The notes below the pieces were generated by a model. The model was not told the DNA's origin and searched no databases. It saw only the letters and a program-made list of their open reading frames with translations. Below are positions 43,200-53,387 of a stretch of 64,000 bases of DNA, piece after piece. The stretch's first letter is position 1. Each line of letters starts with the position of its first letter. Where the stretch lies: assembly GCF_003610735.1 (NCBI RefSeq), contig NZ_RAQM01000010.1:1-64000 (forward strand). Direction: 5' to 3'. A program made the position numbers and the translations under genes. The stretch comes from Tenacibaculum lutimaris (lineage in GTDB: Bacteria > Bacteroidota > Bacteroidia > Flavobacteriales > Flavobacteriaceae).

Positions 43200-44165
43200 T
43201 TATTTATTACTTACATTTTTCTCGTTATTCTCTTCGTTATATGGTTTTGCTTTTTTTCCAAACAATGAAAAATGTACAAAACGCTTCGGATTTAATTTCA
43301 TTTCTCTTAAAAGTTCCTCTAATTCCTTTGAAGCGTTCGTTAAGTTAGTGTACATTTTTTCATCGGTCATTAACTTACCTAAAGTACCTTTTCCTGACTT
43401 CATATCAGCTAACAAAGTATTTACATTCACTAAAGTTGTTTCTAACTTTTTAACAGTTTCTCCTAAATTAGCTTTCGCTAAATCTTCTGAAACTTTTGAG
43501 AAATTATCAGTAATATTTTTAGCGTTCTGTAATGTAGAATCTAGATTAGATTTATTGTCTGCTACTAAAGAGTTTACTGAAGATAATGTTTTACGAACAT
43601 CATAAATAGTTCCTTCTAAGCCTAGAATACTTCTATTTAAACTTTTACGAGACTTTTCATCCAATATTTGGTTTATTCCTATCAATAAAGAGTCTGCTCC
43701 AACTAAAACATTTTCTAGTTTTGCTTGAATAGGATTTAATTTTTCTCCTACTGATGAAAATATATCTGATTCAACCTCTCCTTTTAAATAGTCTCCAGAT
43801 TTAGCTATTTCTCCATCATATTTAGGAACAATGGCTAAATTTTGACCTCCCATTAAACTAGCTGAATAAATTTTAGCAATACTATTTTTAGAAAATTCAA
43901 AATCGGTATCTAACGATATTTTCACTATTAGTTTACCTCTTTTTTCTGGTTGCTCATTAAAGTAAATTTGATCTACCTTACCTACTTTCAACCCATTAAT
44001 TGTAACTAAACTCGCCTCATTAAGACCGTTTATGTTATTGTACTCTACAAAAAATTGTCTTGTATTAGCACTGAACAAATCTTGCCCTTTTAAAAAGTTA
44101 TACCCCCAAATGAATAAGGCTATAACGATTACAGCAACAATTCCTGTTTTTAGTTCTTTAGACAT
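43200..44165 (-). CDS. MlaD-family (MCE domain) lipid-transport protein
   Basis: A 321-residue protein with one N-terminal span (GIVAVIVIALFIWGYNFL, about 8-25) and an MCE/MlaD domain (about 38-115: FFVEYNNINGLNEASLVTINGLKVGKV split at residue 55, IYSASLMGGQNLAIVP). A helical region with long heptads (about 130-290) follows, as in MCE proteins that build periplasmic tunnels for phospholipids. The ATPase and permease (MlaFE type) are not adjacent. It lies 65 bases behind an amidase gene in the same direction. Confidence 0.87.
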   Translation of the reverse strand: MSKELKTGIVAVIVIALFIWGYNFLKGQDLFSANTRQFFVEYNNINGLNEASLVTINGLKVGKVDQIYFNEQPEKRGKLIVKISLDTDFEFSKNSIAKIYSASLMGGQNLAIVPKYDGEIAKSGDYLKGEVESDIFSSVGEKLNPIQAKLENVLVGADSLLIGINQILDEKSRKSLNRSILGLEGTIYDVRKTLSSVNSLVADNKSNLDSTLQNAKNITDNFSKVSEDLAKANLGETVKKLETTLVNVNTLLADMKSGKGTLGKLMTDEKMYTNLTNASKELEELLREMKLNPKRFVHFSLFGKKAKPYNEENNEKNVSNK

Positions 44166-44230
44166 ATAAAATATTTATACGAGCGAAAATAATAATAATT
44201 TTGGGAGTATAAATATAGAACACCTCTAAA

Positions 44231-45451
44231 TTAACGGTTTTTCAATGCTTCTTTGATAGAAATTCGTTTTCCGTTTTTAAAAGCCACTACCCATGCATCT
44301 TTATATCCATTACTTTTTACTTCTGGCAACAACTTTTTTATTCCTGAAAGACTTGGTGAATTTCCGTAATAATATTTGTAGTAACCATCTATAAATAAAA
44401 CCTCTACATTTTTCAACCCTTTAAAAGTACTTGTAGATAACTTTTTTTTAGAAGCTGCAATTTGAATTTTAAATTCGACCTCTGAAGATTTTTTCTCTGG
44501 AGTTTTAGTTACTTTTTTAATTGACTCCTCTTTTTTATCACTTGTTTGGGTTACTTCTTTCTTCACTACAGGTTTAGGATTTACTTTCTTAACCGTTGGT
44601 TTTGATTCTTCTTTTTGAATCAATGGCGCATTTACTGTAATGGTTTCACTAATTGTATTTAGTTTTAACCTTTCAAAGTACTTTTCTATAGCCTGAGCTA
44701 TTGATTTTGCCATTTGAAGTTGTCCTTTTCTTGAATTAAGAAAGCTACCTTCCGCTTTATTAGTTAAAAAACCTAACTCTATTAAAACACTAGGCATTAC
44801 AGTTTCTCGCAACACTAAAAAATTAGCTTGCTTTACCTTTCTATTATTTCTTTTAAGAGCTACAAAGTTATTTTGTACCAATCCTGCTATTCCTAAACTA
44901 TTTTCTAAATTTTCTTCTTGAAGTACTGATAACCCTATTACCGATTCAGGAGAATTAGGATCATAATCATAGTTTTGCTTATAATTATCCTCTAATAAAA
45001 TTACAGAGTTTTCCTTTTTTGCTATCTCTAAATTTTCTTTATTTCCACTAAGACCTAACACAAAAGTACTCGCTCCATGAGGATCTGATCTTCTAAAAGC
45101 ATCGCAATGTATTGATACAAATAAATCTGCTTTCTTATCATTTGCTATTTTAGCTCGGTTGTGTAACTCTACAAAAACATCTTTTTTCCTTGTATACTCA
45201 ACTTCAATATCTTTTGATGTTGATAACTCCTTTCCTACATCGAGTGCTACTCTAAGAGCAATATGTTTTTCTCTAAATCCGTTTCCTAAGTTACCTGGAT
45301 CTTTTCCTCCATGACCTGCATCTAGCACAACTGTATATTTTTTTTGTGCAAAAACAGATGATATCTCTCCTAATAAAACAGTTAGAGAGGTTATAACAAT
45401 TAATGATATTTTTGAGATATTATATTTACGGAAATTTAAGAATTGCATCAA
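44231..45451 (-). CDS. N-acetylmuramoyl-L-alanine amidase (Amidase_3)
   Basis: A 406-residue exported protein. After a signal peptide (ending SSVFAQ near residue 36), the zinc amidase domain spans about 38-262: VVLDAGHGGKDPGN (His ligand), REKHIALRVAL (Glu ligand), FVSIHCDAFRR (His ligand) and SVLIELGFLTN (catalytic Glu). A Lys/Pro/Glu linker (about 278-335) leads to a C-terminal SPOR-like part (FKIQIAASKKKL ... GYKDAWVVAFKNG). It cuts the peptide from peptidoglycan and may work at the division site. It is divergent from lptD, 91 bases apart. Confidence 0.9.
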   Translation of the reverse strand: MMQFLNFRKYNISKISLIVITSLTVLLGEISSVFAQKKYTVVLDAGHGGKDPGNLGNGFREKHIALRVALDVGKELSTSKDIEVEYTRKKDVFVELHNRAKIANDKKADLFVSIHCDAFRRSDPHGASTFVLGLSGNKENLEIAKKENSVILLEDNYKQNYDYDPNSPESVIGLSVLQEENLENSLGIAGLVQNNFVALKRNNRKVKQANFLVLRETVMPSVLIELGFLTNKAEGSFLNSRKGQLQMAKSIAQAIEKYFERLKLNTISETITVNAPLIQKEESKPTVKKVNPKPVVKKEVTQTSDKKEESIKKVTKTPEKKSSEVEFKIQIAASKKKLSTSTFKGLKNVEVLFIDGYYKYYYGNSPSLSGIKKLLPEVKSNGYKDAWVVAFKNGKRISIKEALKNR

Positions 45452-45470
45452 TAAAATTTAACTATTTTTG
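45443..45470 (+). promoter_or_regulatory. Possible lptD promoter
   Basis: TTG (45443-45445) and TATTTTTG (45463-45470) are 17 bases apart, a little short for the consensus. The -7 box is exact and lies 72 bases before the TTG start codon of lptD; the -33 part is inside the amidase gene start. Confidence 0.4.
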
Positions 45471-45542
45471 GATTTTAAAATAAGAGCGTTCAAATAGTAC
45501 GCCAAAGTTTTTAAATATAACACAAAAATAGTATTAATAATA

Positions 45543-48239
45543 TTGCGAGCAAATCCTACTTACATACTTTTAGCTTTCTGTCTTTTTTATTTTCAATTAA
45601 GCTCTGCTCAAGAATTTGGTAAGAAAGAAATTAATTCTATCAATCTTAAAAAAGATTCTATTTCTTCAAATCCTAAGGACTCTTTAATCGCGTTAAAAAA
45701 CAATGCTCTTATTGGTAAAAGAGATACTATTGCTAACGACTCTATAAAACCAAAAGAAGTAATAGATGGTATAATTACACATAACGCTGAAGATTACACC
45801 ATACAAGACGCCAAAAACAAAACTGTTACCTTATACAATAAAGCCCATGTAACTTATACCGATATTGATTTAAAAGCTGGTATAATTATACTAGATTATA
45901 AAAACAACATGGTGTACGCCAAGGGTATTAAAGATAGTACTGGTTACCATCAAAAACCTCAATTTAAACAAGGTGGACAAGAATCTGAACAAGATTCTAT
46001 TCTTTTTAACTTCAAAACAAAAAAGGCTTTAGTTTACGGAGTAAAAACAAACCAAGCAGGAATTATTACTTACGGAGAAAAAACCAAACGCATAAACGAC
46101 TCTACCATATATATGCGTAGATTACGTTTTACAACCTCTCAAAAAGAAAATCCTGATTACTACATACAAACAAATAAAGCAAAGTTAGTTCCTGGTAAAA
46201 AAATTATTGTAGGAGGAAGTAATTTAGTATTAGCAGATGTACCTACCCCTGTTTATTTACCTTTTGCTTACTTTCCTATGACTAATAAGAGAACTTCCGG
46301 TTTTATTATTCCTTCTTGGGGTGAAAGTAATAACCAAGGTTTTTTCTTACAGAACGGAGGTTACTATTTTGCTGTTAGCGATTATTTTGATTTAACAACT
46401 TTAGCAGATCTATACACCAACGGTAGTTGGGGCTTAAATGCTACCTCTAATTATTATGTACGTTATAAATTTAGTGGAAATTTTAGTATTCGCTATGAGA
46501 ACATTATACGAGGTATTCGTGGTTTGAGTGATTATAACAAGTCAACAAATTTTAATATTCGTTGGACACATAGTCAAGATTCTAAAGCTAGTCCGAACTC
46601 TCGTTTTTCTGCCTCTGTTAATTTGGGTAGTAGTAAATACTATCAACAATCTTTAAATGAATTTAATAGTTCTCAGTTTTTAACTAACACCTTAAACTCT
46701 TCTATTTCATATTATACAAAATTTGTAGGTACACCTTTTAATTTAAGTGTAACTGCAACCCATAATCAAAATACGAATACTGAAACTATCTCCATGACTT
46801 TACCTTCTTTACAGCTAAACATGGATCGTATTTATCCATTCGCTGGTAAAGATGGTGTAAAAAAGAATCCTATTCAAAAAATGGGATTGAATTATAGCAT
46901 GCAAGGTCAGTATCAAATCAACACTACTGACGATGAGTTTTTTACTCCTAAAATGTTTCAAACAGCTAAAAAAGGAATACAACACAATTTGAGTACAAAT
47001 ACAAGCTTAAAAGCTTTTAAATACTTTACTTTATCTCCAAGTGTGAGTTATAAAGATGTTTGGTATTTTGATCAAATTAAAAAGAGATATGATCCTACTG
47101 CTGTAAACAAAGATGGTAACTTAGGAGCTGCAGTTAACGATACTATTAGTGGCTTTACGCGTTACAATGAATATAACTTTGGAGTTTCATTATCTACAAA
47201 CATCTATGGTACATTTAACTTCAAAAAAGGACGTTTAAAAGCTATTCGTCATACAATTAGACCCTCTATTTCATACGGATATCGTCCTAATTTTGCTGAT
47301 GATTACGATTTAACAGTTCGTCAGAGCTCTGATCCTAATGACCTATTAACTTACTCTCCTTTTGAAGGTGGTATTTATGGTACACCAGGAAGTGGAGTTT
47401 CAAACTCTATTGGTATTTCGGTAAATAATGTTTTAGAAGCCAAAGTAGCTCCGAAAGACCCTGACAGTGATGAAGAAGACAAAAAAATCACCCTTCTTAA
47501 CAACTTAAACTTTAGCACAAGTTACAACATCGCTGCTGATAGTTTACGTTGGGCTCCTGTAAGAGCCAATGCTGGTACGCGTCTTTTCAAAGATAAACTT
47601 GCCTTAAACATGAACGCTACTTTTGATCCTTATCAAGTAAACAGCAAAGGCGATAGAATTAATAAGTTTAACGGCGGTCTTCTTAGAATGACTAATTTGG
47701 GAGTAACAGCAAACTACTCTATTTCTAGTAAAGATTTTGAAAAAAATAAAGATGGTAAAGATAATTCTGATAACAAAAATGGAAATGGAGCCCAAGATAC
47801 CCCTGATGTTTTTGGTGAAAGTATAGGCGCAACTAATGGCTTTCCTAACAACAGCAATAAAAATAACGAAAGTGAAACAAAAGAAACTGAGTTATACAGA
47901 GCTAAAATACCTTGGACCCTTAATTTAGCTTACTCTATGAGCTATACTAACAACGGACTAACAAGTCAAATAGGCAACAACGCATTAATGTTTAGTGGTG
48001 ATGTTGAGCTTTCTCCTAAATGGAAAGTTAACTTTTCTTCTGGATACGACATTAAAGACAATGCTTTCACCTATACAAGATTAGGTTTTTCGAGAGATTT
48101 AGATAGCTGGCGATTCAACTTTAACTGGACTCCTTTCGGTATTAACTCTTCTTATAACTTCTTTATTGGGGTTAAATCTTCTGTATTAAGCGACCTAAAA
48201 TGGGATAAAAACAAACCGCCAGACAGGGTTTTATTCTAG
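45543..48239 (+). CDS. lptD: LPS-assembly outer membrane protein LptD
   Basis: An 898-residue outer membrane protein that places lipopolysaccharide in the outer leaflet. The start is TTG at 45543, giving a signal peptide MRANPTYILLAFCLFYFQLS ending SAQ. About 95-210 is an OstA/LptA-like jellyroll (VTLYNKAHVTYTDIDLKAG, ATKK-type repeats), and from about 220 on the LptD barrel (DVPTPVYLPFAYFPMTNKRT; GFIIPSWGES; QNGGYYFAVSDYFDLTTLAD). A Glu/Asn-rich insert (about 735-785) is probably a surface loop. No other in-frame start is near, so TTG seems real. Confidence 0.88.
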   Translation: MRANPTYILLAFCLFYFQLSSAQEFGKKEINSINLKKDSISSNPKDSLIALKNNALIGKRDTIANDSIKPKEVIDGIITHNAEDYTIQDAKNKTVTLYNKAHVTYTDIDLKAGIIILDYKNNMVYAKGIKDSTGYHQKPQFKQGGQESEQDSILFNFKTKKALVYGVKTNQAGIITYGEKTKRINDSTIYMRRLRFTTSQKENPDYYIQTNKAKLVPGKKIIVGGSNLVLADVPTPVYLPFAYFPMTNKRTSGFIIPSWGESNNQGFFLQNGGYYFAVSDYFDLTTLADLYTNGSWGLNATSNYYVRYKFSGNFSIRYENIIRGIRGLSDYNKSTNFNIRWTHSQDSKASPNSRFSASVNLGSSKYYQQSLNEFNSSQFLTNTLNSSISYYTKFVGTPFNLSVTATHNQNTNTETISMTLPSLQLNMDRIYPFAGKDGVKKNPIQKMGLNYSMQGQYQINTTDDEFFTPKMFQTAKKGIQHNLSTNTSLKAFKYFTLSPSVSYKDVWYFDQIKKRYDPTAVNKDGNLGAAVNDTISGFTRYNEYNFGVSLSTNIYGTFNFKKGRLKAIRHTIRPSISYGYRPNFADDYDLTVRQSSDPNDLLTYSPFEGGIYGTPGSGVSNSIGISVNNVLEAKVAPKDPDSDEEDKKITLLNNLNFSTSYNIAADSLRWAPVRANAGTRLFKDKLALNMNATFDPYQVNSKGDRINKFNGGLLRMTNLGVTANYSISSKDFEKNKDGKDNSDNKNGNGAQDTPDVFGESIGATNGFPNNSNKNNESETKETELYRAKIPWTLNLAYSMSYTNNGLTSQIGNNALMFSGDVELSPKWKVNFSSGYDIKDNAFTYTRLGFSRDLDSWRFNFNWTPFGINSSYNFFIGVKSSVLSDLKWDKNKPPDRVLF

Positions 48240-48301
48240 AGTTAGAAAAATCTAACTTTTCCTTTTTAACAAAGCAAACAACTTTATAAACTCAAACTAA
48301 A

Positions 48302-48682
48302 ATGAAAAAAATAATCACAACTGATAAAGCTCCAGCTCCAATTGGACCATATAATCAAGCTGTACTTAGTGGAAATACTTTATACACTTCTGGGCAAATT
48401 GCTATTAACCCTGAAACTGGTGAGTTAGTTTTAGATTCTATTGAAGCAGAAACAAAACAAGTAATGCAAAACATGAAAGAAGTATTAGCTGCTGCTGAAA
48501 TGACATTTGAAAACGTTATTAAGACTTCTATTTTCATTTCAGACATGCATAACTTTTCAAAAATTAATGCTGTTTATGGTGAGTATTTTGATGATGCCAC
48601 TGCTCCTGCTCGTGAAACAGTAGAAGTTGCTAACTTACCTAAGTTTGTAAATGTAGAAATTAGTATGATTGCTGTTAAGTAA
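48302..48682 (+). CDS. ridA: RidA-family reactive intermediate deaminase
   Basis: A 126-residue protein of the YjgF/YER057c/UK114 family. It hydrolyses reactive imines and enamines made by PLP enzymes, protecting them from damage. The signature APAPIGPYNQAVLSGNTLYT and the C-terminal catalytic Arg region in TAPARETVEVANLPKFVNVEI are complete. It follows lptD by 62 bases and ends before the bidirectional terminator at 48711-48738. The serine ammonia-lyase at 53388 makes 2-aminoacrylate, a RidA substrate, but is too far for co-transcription. Confidence 0.92.
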   Translation: MKKIITTDKAPAPIGPYNQAVLSGNTLYTSGQIAINPETGELVLDSIEAETKQVMQNMKEVLAAAEMTFENVIKTSIFISDMHNFSKINAVYGEYFDDATAPARETVEVANLPKFVNVEISMIAVK

Positions 48683-48710
48683 GCCAATCTTAAAAACATG
48701 AATAAATAAA

Positions 48711-48738
48711 AAATCCACTTTTTGAAAGTGGATTTTTT
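48711..48738. terminator. Bidirectional terminator between ridA and mgsA
   Basis: AAATCCACTT (48711-48720) pairs with AAGTGGATTT (48726-48735), with T runs on both strands; the converging mgsA stops at 48741. Confidence 0.85.
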
Positions 48739-48740
48739 TA

Positions 48741-49103
48741 TTATATCGCTTTGATTAATAATTCTGCTGTTGATGGATTTGTAGCTAACGGTACATCGTG
48801 AACATCACACAAACGCATTAACATAGAAATATCTGGTTCATGTGGATGCTTTGCTAAAGGGTCTCTAAAAAATAATACCATTTGACATTTTCCTTCCGCT
48901 ACTCTACCAGCAATTTGTGCATCTCCTCCAATAGGCCCTGATAAAAACTTTGTTACTTCAAAACCTGCTTTTTCTGCTTTTTCTCCTGTTGTTCCCGTAG
49001 AAATAAGTTGAATTCTTTTTTGGTGTAAAACTTCTTTGTGTTCGTTTAAAAACTGAACCATTTCAGCTTTCATTCCATCATGTGCTATAATTGCTATTTC
49101 CAT
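48741..49103 (-). CDS. mgsA: Methylglyoxal synthase
   Basis: A 120-residue enzyme that turns dihydroxyacetone phosphate into methylglyoxal and phosphate. Visible are the phosphate-binding STGTTGEKAEKAGF (about 36-49), the catalytic Asp in GGDAQIAGRVAEG (about 59-71), FFRDPLAKHPHEPDISMLMR (His and Asp, about 78-97) and CDVHDVPLATNPSTAELLI. It is shorter at both ends than the E. coli protein (152), as usual outside enterics. gap and pfkA lie just upstream, so this transcript or region handles triose phosphates. Confidence 0.92.
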   Translation of the reverse strand: MEIAIIAHDGMKAEMVQFLNEHKEVLHQKRIQLISTGTTGEKAEKAGFEVTKFLSGPIGGDAQIAGRVAEGKCQMVLFFRDPLAKHPHEPDISMLMRLCDVHDVPLATNPSTAELLIKAI

Positions 49104-49120
49104 AAATAGTGTTTAAAAAA

Positions 49121-49145
49121 GTATTCCCGCAAAAAGCGGGAATAC
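49121..49145. repeat. REP-like hairpin, copy 2
   Basis: GTATTCCCGC-AAAAA-GCGGGAATAC is a perfect 10-bp inverted repeat between gap and mgsA on the minus strand. It shares the core ATTCCCGC/GCGGGAAT with 40949-40968. It may set the 3' end of gap or reduce read-through into mgsA. Confidence 0.7.
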
Positions 49146-49169
49146 AATATTACAAAATATTTTATGCTT

Positions 49170-50165
<996 letters not shown>

Positions 50166-50185
50166 TTAAAATTTTATATTCATAT

Positions 50186-51169
50186 TTAAGTGGTCATAAT
50201 ATCAGATACGCGTAATAATTCGGTATCAATATTATGTTGACCTTTGATTGCTTTTTCTAAATCGGTAGAAATTACTTTATTATCTTTCAACCCTACCATC
50301 AAATTTGTTTTTCCATCAAGTAATAATTCAACAGCACTTACACCTAGCCTACTTGCTAAAACTCTATCAAAACAAGATGGAGAACCTCCTCTTTGCATAT
50401 GTCCTAACACAGAAACCCTCACCTCATATTCAGGTAAATTTTCCTCTACATAATCGGCCAATTCAAATACATTTTTTCCAGTTTTATCTCCTTCTGAAAC
50501 TACTACTATACTTGATGATTTTCCTGATCTTCTACTTTTCTTTAACGATTCTAACATTCTTTCTAACCCTAAATCTTCTTCAGGAATTAAAATTTCTTCA
50601 GCTCCTGCACCAACACCTGCATTTAATGCTATAAACCCAGCATCACGCCCCATAACCTCAACAAAGAAAAGTCTATTATGAGAAGAAGCTGTATCTCTAA
50701 TCTTATCAATAGCTTCTACAGCTGTATTTAAGGCTGTATCGTAACCAAGCGTATGACTTGTTCCTGAAATGTCATTATCTATTGTTCCTGGGATTCCTAT
50801 AATAGGGAAATTGAACTCTTTGTTAAAAATCACTCCTCCTGTAAAAGAACCATCTCCTCCGATTACTACTAAAGCATCTACATTATTCTTTTTTAAGCTT
50901 TCATAAGCTTTCTGTCTTCCTTCTTTAGTTCTAAAATCTTTTGATCGAGCCGATTTTAATATCGTTCCTCCTTTATGAATAATATTATTTACACTCCTAG
51001 CGGTTAAAGGAATTAAATCTCCTTCTATCAATCCTTGGTACCCTCTATAAATCCCCATACAGTCTGTACGATAATAGGCACAAGTCCTTACAACAGATCG
51101 TATCGCGGCATTCATTCCTGGAGCATCCCCTCCAGAAGTCATCACTGCTATTTTTTTTATTTTTCTCAT
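50186..51169 (-). CDS. pfkA: ATP-dependent 6-phosphofructokinase
   Basis: About 327 residues. Motifs of bacterial PfkA: VMTSGGDAPGMNAAIRSVV, GGDGSFTGG (Gly after GGD-G marks ATP use), GTIDNDISGTSHTLGYDTA, the catalytic region VEVMGRDAGFIAL and HMQRGGSPS. The frame opens at 51193, but the minus-strand TAAATTTG box (51181-51188) lies in the extension MSKFDIRF, so MRKIKKIAVMTSGG at 51169 is chosen. It commits fructose 6-phosphate to glycolysis and is followed by gap after 23 bases. Confidence 0.93.
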   Translation of the reverse strand: MRKIKKIAVMTSGGDAPGMNAAIRSVVRTCAYYRTDCMGIYRGYQGLIEGDLIPLTARSVNNIIHKGGTILKSARSKDFRTKEGRQKAYESLKKNNVDALVVIGGDGSFTGGVIFNKEFNFPIIGIPGTIDNDISGTSHTLGYDTALNTAVEAIDKIRDTASSHNRLFFVEVMGRDAGFIALNAGVGAGAEEILIPEEDLGLERMLESLKKSRRSGKSSSIVVVSEGDKTGKNVFELADYVEENLPEYEVRVSVLGHMQRGGSPSCFDRVLASRLGVSAVELLLDGKTNLMVGLKDNKVISTDLEKAIKGQHNIDTELLRVSDIMTT

Positions 51170-51321
51170 AAAACGAATATCAAATTTACTCAATTTTAGT
51201 CATTTTTTAATAAAAAACAACAAATTCATTTTTGCATTTTAATTAAAATTAAACGTTTCATTTTATTTGGTTACTTTAAGTCAAAAAAATGAAACCAACT
51301 GTAATCTTTCATTACTACAAT

Positions 51322-51353
51322 AAAAAAGAGCCAGTTAAAAAACCAGCTCTTAT
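51322..51353 (-). terminator. Terminator of the TPR gene 51375-52745
   Basis: AAGAGCCAGTT and AACCAGCTCTT pair over 11 positions (two G-U in RNA) around AAAA; the minus strand continues with six T. Confidence 0.8.
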
Positions 51354-51374
51354 ACTTAAAAAAAATAATTTTAT

Positions 51375-52745
51375 TTACTGTATTGCTTTATTGTATTTAG
51401 AAACAACATCTTGTACTTTTTCACTATCAAAAACAGTAGGATATAACTCTTTTATGATGGTATGATACTCAAAATCGATTTCTAAAGCACTTTGTAGGTG
51501 GGTTAAACTATATTCTTCCTTTCCTAAAATCATAAATAAACCACAAAGCCTATATTCAATTTCAGCAAATTCTTTATATGTCTTTTTAGCTTTTATTAAA
51601 GTAATTAATGCTTCATTAAACTCACCTAAAAACAACAGAATATCTGCTAATGCTACATAAATCTCAATTTCTCTATCACCAAGTGCTAAACATGTATTAA
51701 AAGCTTTAACAGCTTCTTCATAAAAACCTAGTTTTAAATTAATATCACCATATCGTCTCCAATACAGTACATTACCTTCATCTATTTGGATTGCTTTATT
51801 AATGTAGTGCAATGCTTTTTGATAATTTTCTTGATTATAACAAGCATTGGTTAATAAAATCCACCCACGATCTAACAACGGATCTTCGTGTACTGCTTTT
51901 TTATAAAAGCTTATAGCTGCATTAACATTATCTAGTTTTTCATAACATTCACCTATTCTTACATAAGCATAAGCTGTAGGATCATCAAGTTCTAATGTTA
52001 CCGAATAATTTTCTATAGCTTCTTCATAACGTTTTAACTCTTCTAAGGTTTTTGCTTTTTCTAAGTATCCTCCTATAAAACTATCATCAATAAGTACCGC
52101 ATAATCAAAAGCTGTTAATGCTTCTTTAAACATTCCCAACTCAAAATATTGCTTTCCTAATTGATGCCACGCTACTTCACAATAGGGATTTCTATCTAAA
52201 TAAGCATTTAAAAATCGTATTGCTTCTTCGTGGTTTTCTTCCATATCAAAACAATACACAATATTGTATAGCGAAGAATAATCCTCATAATCTACCTCAA
52301 TACATTTTGCGAAGTTTAAACGCGCATTTTCAAAATCATCTAGATATAAATATTCCATACCTATCATAGACCAGATATCTGCAGGATCTTCAATATACTG
52401 CAAAGACTCTTTTAAGATTGCTATGGCTTCTGTATGCTTTTTCTTTTTAGATAAGATAATAGCCTTCTGAATAAACACCTCGTCGTTATGAGGTTCTACT
52501 GCTTCTATGTTAGATAGCATCTTGATTGCTTCCGGCAATTTATCTTCAAAAATTAAAATTTCTACTTTCATTAATTTTAATTGAATTGAAGAAGGATGCT
52601 GTTCCAACCCTAGTTGTACTGCCTTTTTAGCCAATGATTGTTTTCCTATATTTAAATAATGCTCTACGATTGTTTCAAACTCGACTGCATCAAAAAAATA
52701 TACTTCATTGGTTTTCAACATAGATTCAAATTTTGATAATGACAT
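51375..52745 (-). CDS. TPR-repeat protein
   Basis: A 456-residue cytosolic protein built of about eleven tetratricopeptide repeats, spaced 34 residues apart; clear ones are PADIWSMIGMEYLYLDDFEN, CEVAWHQLGKQYFELGMFKE and GNVLYWRRYGDINLKLGFYE. There is no signal peptide or enzyme domain. TPR proteins of this kind serve as scaffolds; the partner is not known. It forms a single-gene unit: own terminator, and the next plus-strand gene starts 208 bases upstream of its ATG in the other direction. Confidence 0.82.
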   Translation of the reverse strand: MSLSKFESMLKTNEVYFFDAVEFETIVEHYLNIGKQSLAKKAVQLGLEQHPSSIQLKLMKVEILIFEDKLPEAIKMLSNIEAVEPHNDEVFIQKAIILSKKKKHTEAIAILKESLQYIEDPADIWSMIGMEYLYLDDFENARLNFAKCIEVDYEDYSSLYNIVYCFDMEENHEEAIRFLNAYLDRNPYCEVAWHQLGKQYFELGMFKEALTAFDYAVLIDDSFIGGYLEKAKTLEELKRYEEAIENYSVTLELDDPTAYAYVRIGECYEKLDNVNAAISFYKKAVHEDPLLDRGWILLTNACYNQENYQKALHYINKAIQIDEGNVLYWRRYGDINLKLGFYEEAVKAFNTCLALGDREIEIYVALADILLFLGEFNEALITLIKAKKTYKEFAEIEYRLCGLFMILGKEEYSLTHLQSALEIDFEYHTIIKELYPTVFDSEKVQDVVSKYNKAIQ

Positions 52746-52870
52746 AGGCTAAAGATTTGAATTCACATTAAAGTTACTACAAGAACAATACCCTTTTAAC
52801 AAAAAAACTAATTGTTTTCAACAATTTAATTAACAAAATATACGTTAAGAGCTTATTAACTCTAAGATAT

Positions 52871-52900
52871 TTGAAAGAACCAATTATTTTTCTATATTTG
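52871..52900 (+). promoter_or_regulatory. Strong promoter of the DUF2853 gene
   Basis: TTG (52871-52873), exactly 19 bases, then TATATTTG (52893-52900). Both boxes lie in a direct repeat, ATATTTGAAAGAA, found at 52867-52879 and 52894-52906 (27-base period). The leader to the ATG at 52953 is about 45 bases. Confidence 0.75.
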
Positions 52901-52952
52901 AAAGAATTAAAAAATTCAAGAGAATTTAACATCTAATTTTAAACAAAAAATC

Positions 52953-53294
52953 ATGAGTAAATTTGACGAAAAAGTAGCACTTTATAAGAAATTTATGGAC
53001 GATAGAGATATCCGTTCAAACACCGATTTATTAACCGCAGTAACTAAAGGTTTAGGTCCTTCTATTTACAAAAATGATGCTGAAACAGTATCTGGTAGCG
53101 ATTCTAAAGAGTTAGAAACAGTAAAGAAAAACTTCTTAATGAAAAAATTAGGATTAGACGATAGTCCTGCTTTAGACAAAGCCATTGATGAAGTAATGGA
53201 AAGAATTGGAAGATCTGAAAGAAACAAATACCGTGCAGTAGTGTACTACATGTTAGTTAAGAAATTTGACAAAGAGTCTGTTTACGGAATGTAA
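52953..53294 (+). CDS. DUF2853 family protein
   Basis: A 113-residue soluble protein: MSKFDEKVALYKKFMDDRDI at the start, the conserved LLTAVTKGLGPSIYKNDAETV (about 28-48) and SDSKELETVKKNFLMKKLGL. It matches DUF2853, a small helical family of unknown function found in many Bacteroidota and proteobacteria. It is a single-gene unit with an ideal promoter and a strong terminator, which suggests high expression. Confidence 0.88.
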   Translation: MSKFDEKVALYKKFMDDRDIRSNTDLLTAVTKGLGPSIYKNDAETVSGSDSKELETVKKNFLMKKLGLDDSPALDKAIDEVMERIGRSERNKYRAVVYYMLVKKFDKESVYGM

Positions 53295-53321
53295 TACATA
53301 CGTCTTTTTTAAATAAAAATT

Positions 53322-53357
53322 AAATCCTGTATTTACTTTTGAATACAGGATTTTTTT
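53322..53357 (+). terminator. Terminator of the DUF2853 gene
   Basis: AAATCCTGTATT (53322-53333) and AATACAGGATTT (53342-53353) form a perfect 12-bp stem with an 8-base loop, then a T run. Confidence 0.9.
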
Positions 53358-53387
53358 ATTTTAGCCACCAACAAACAACTTATACTT

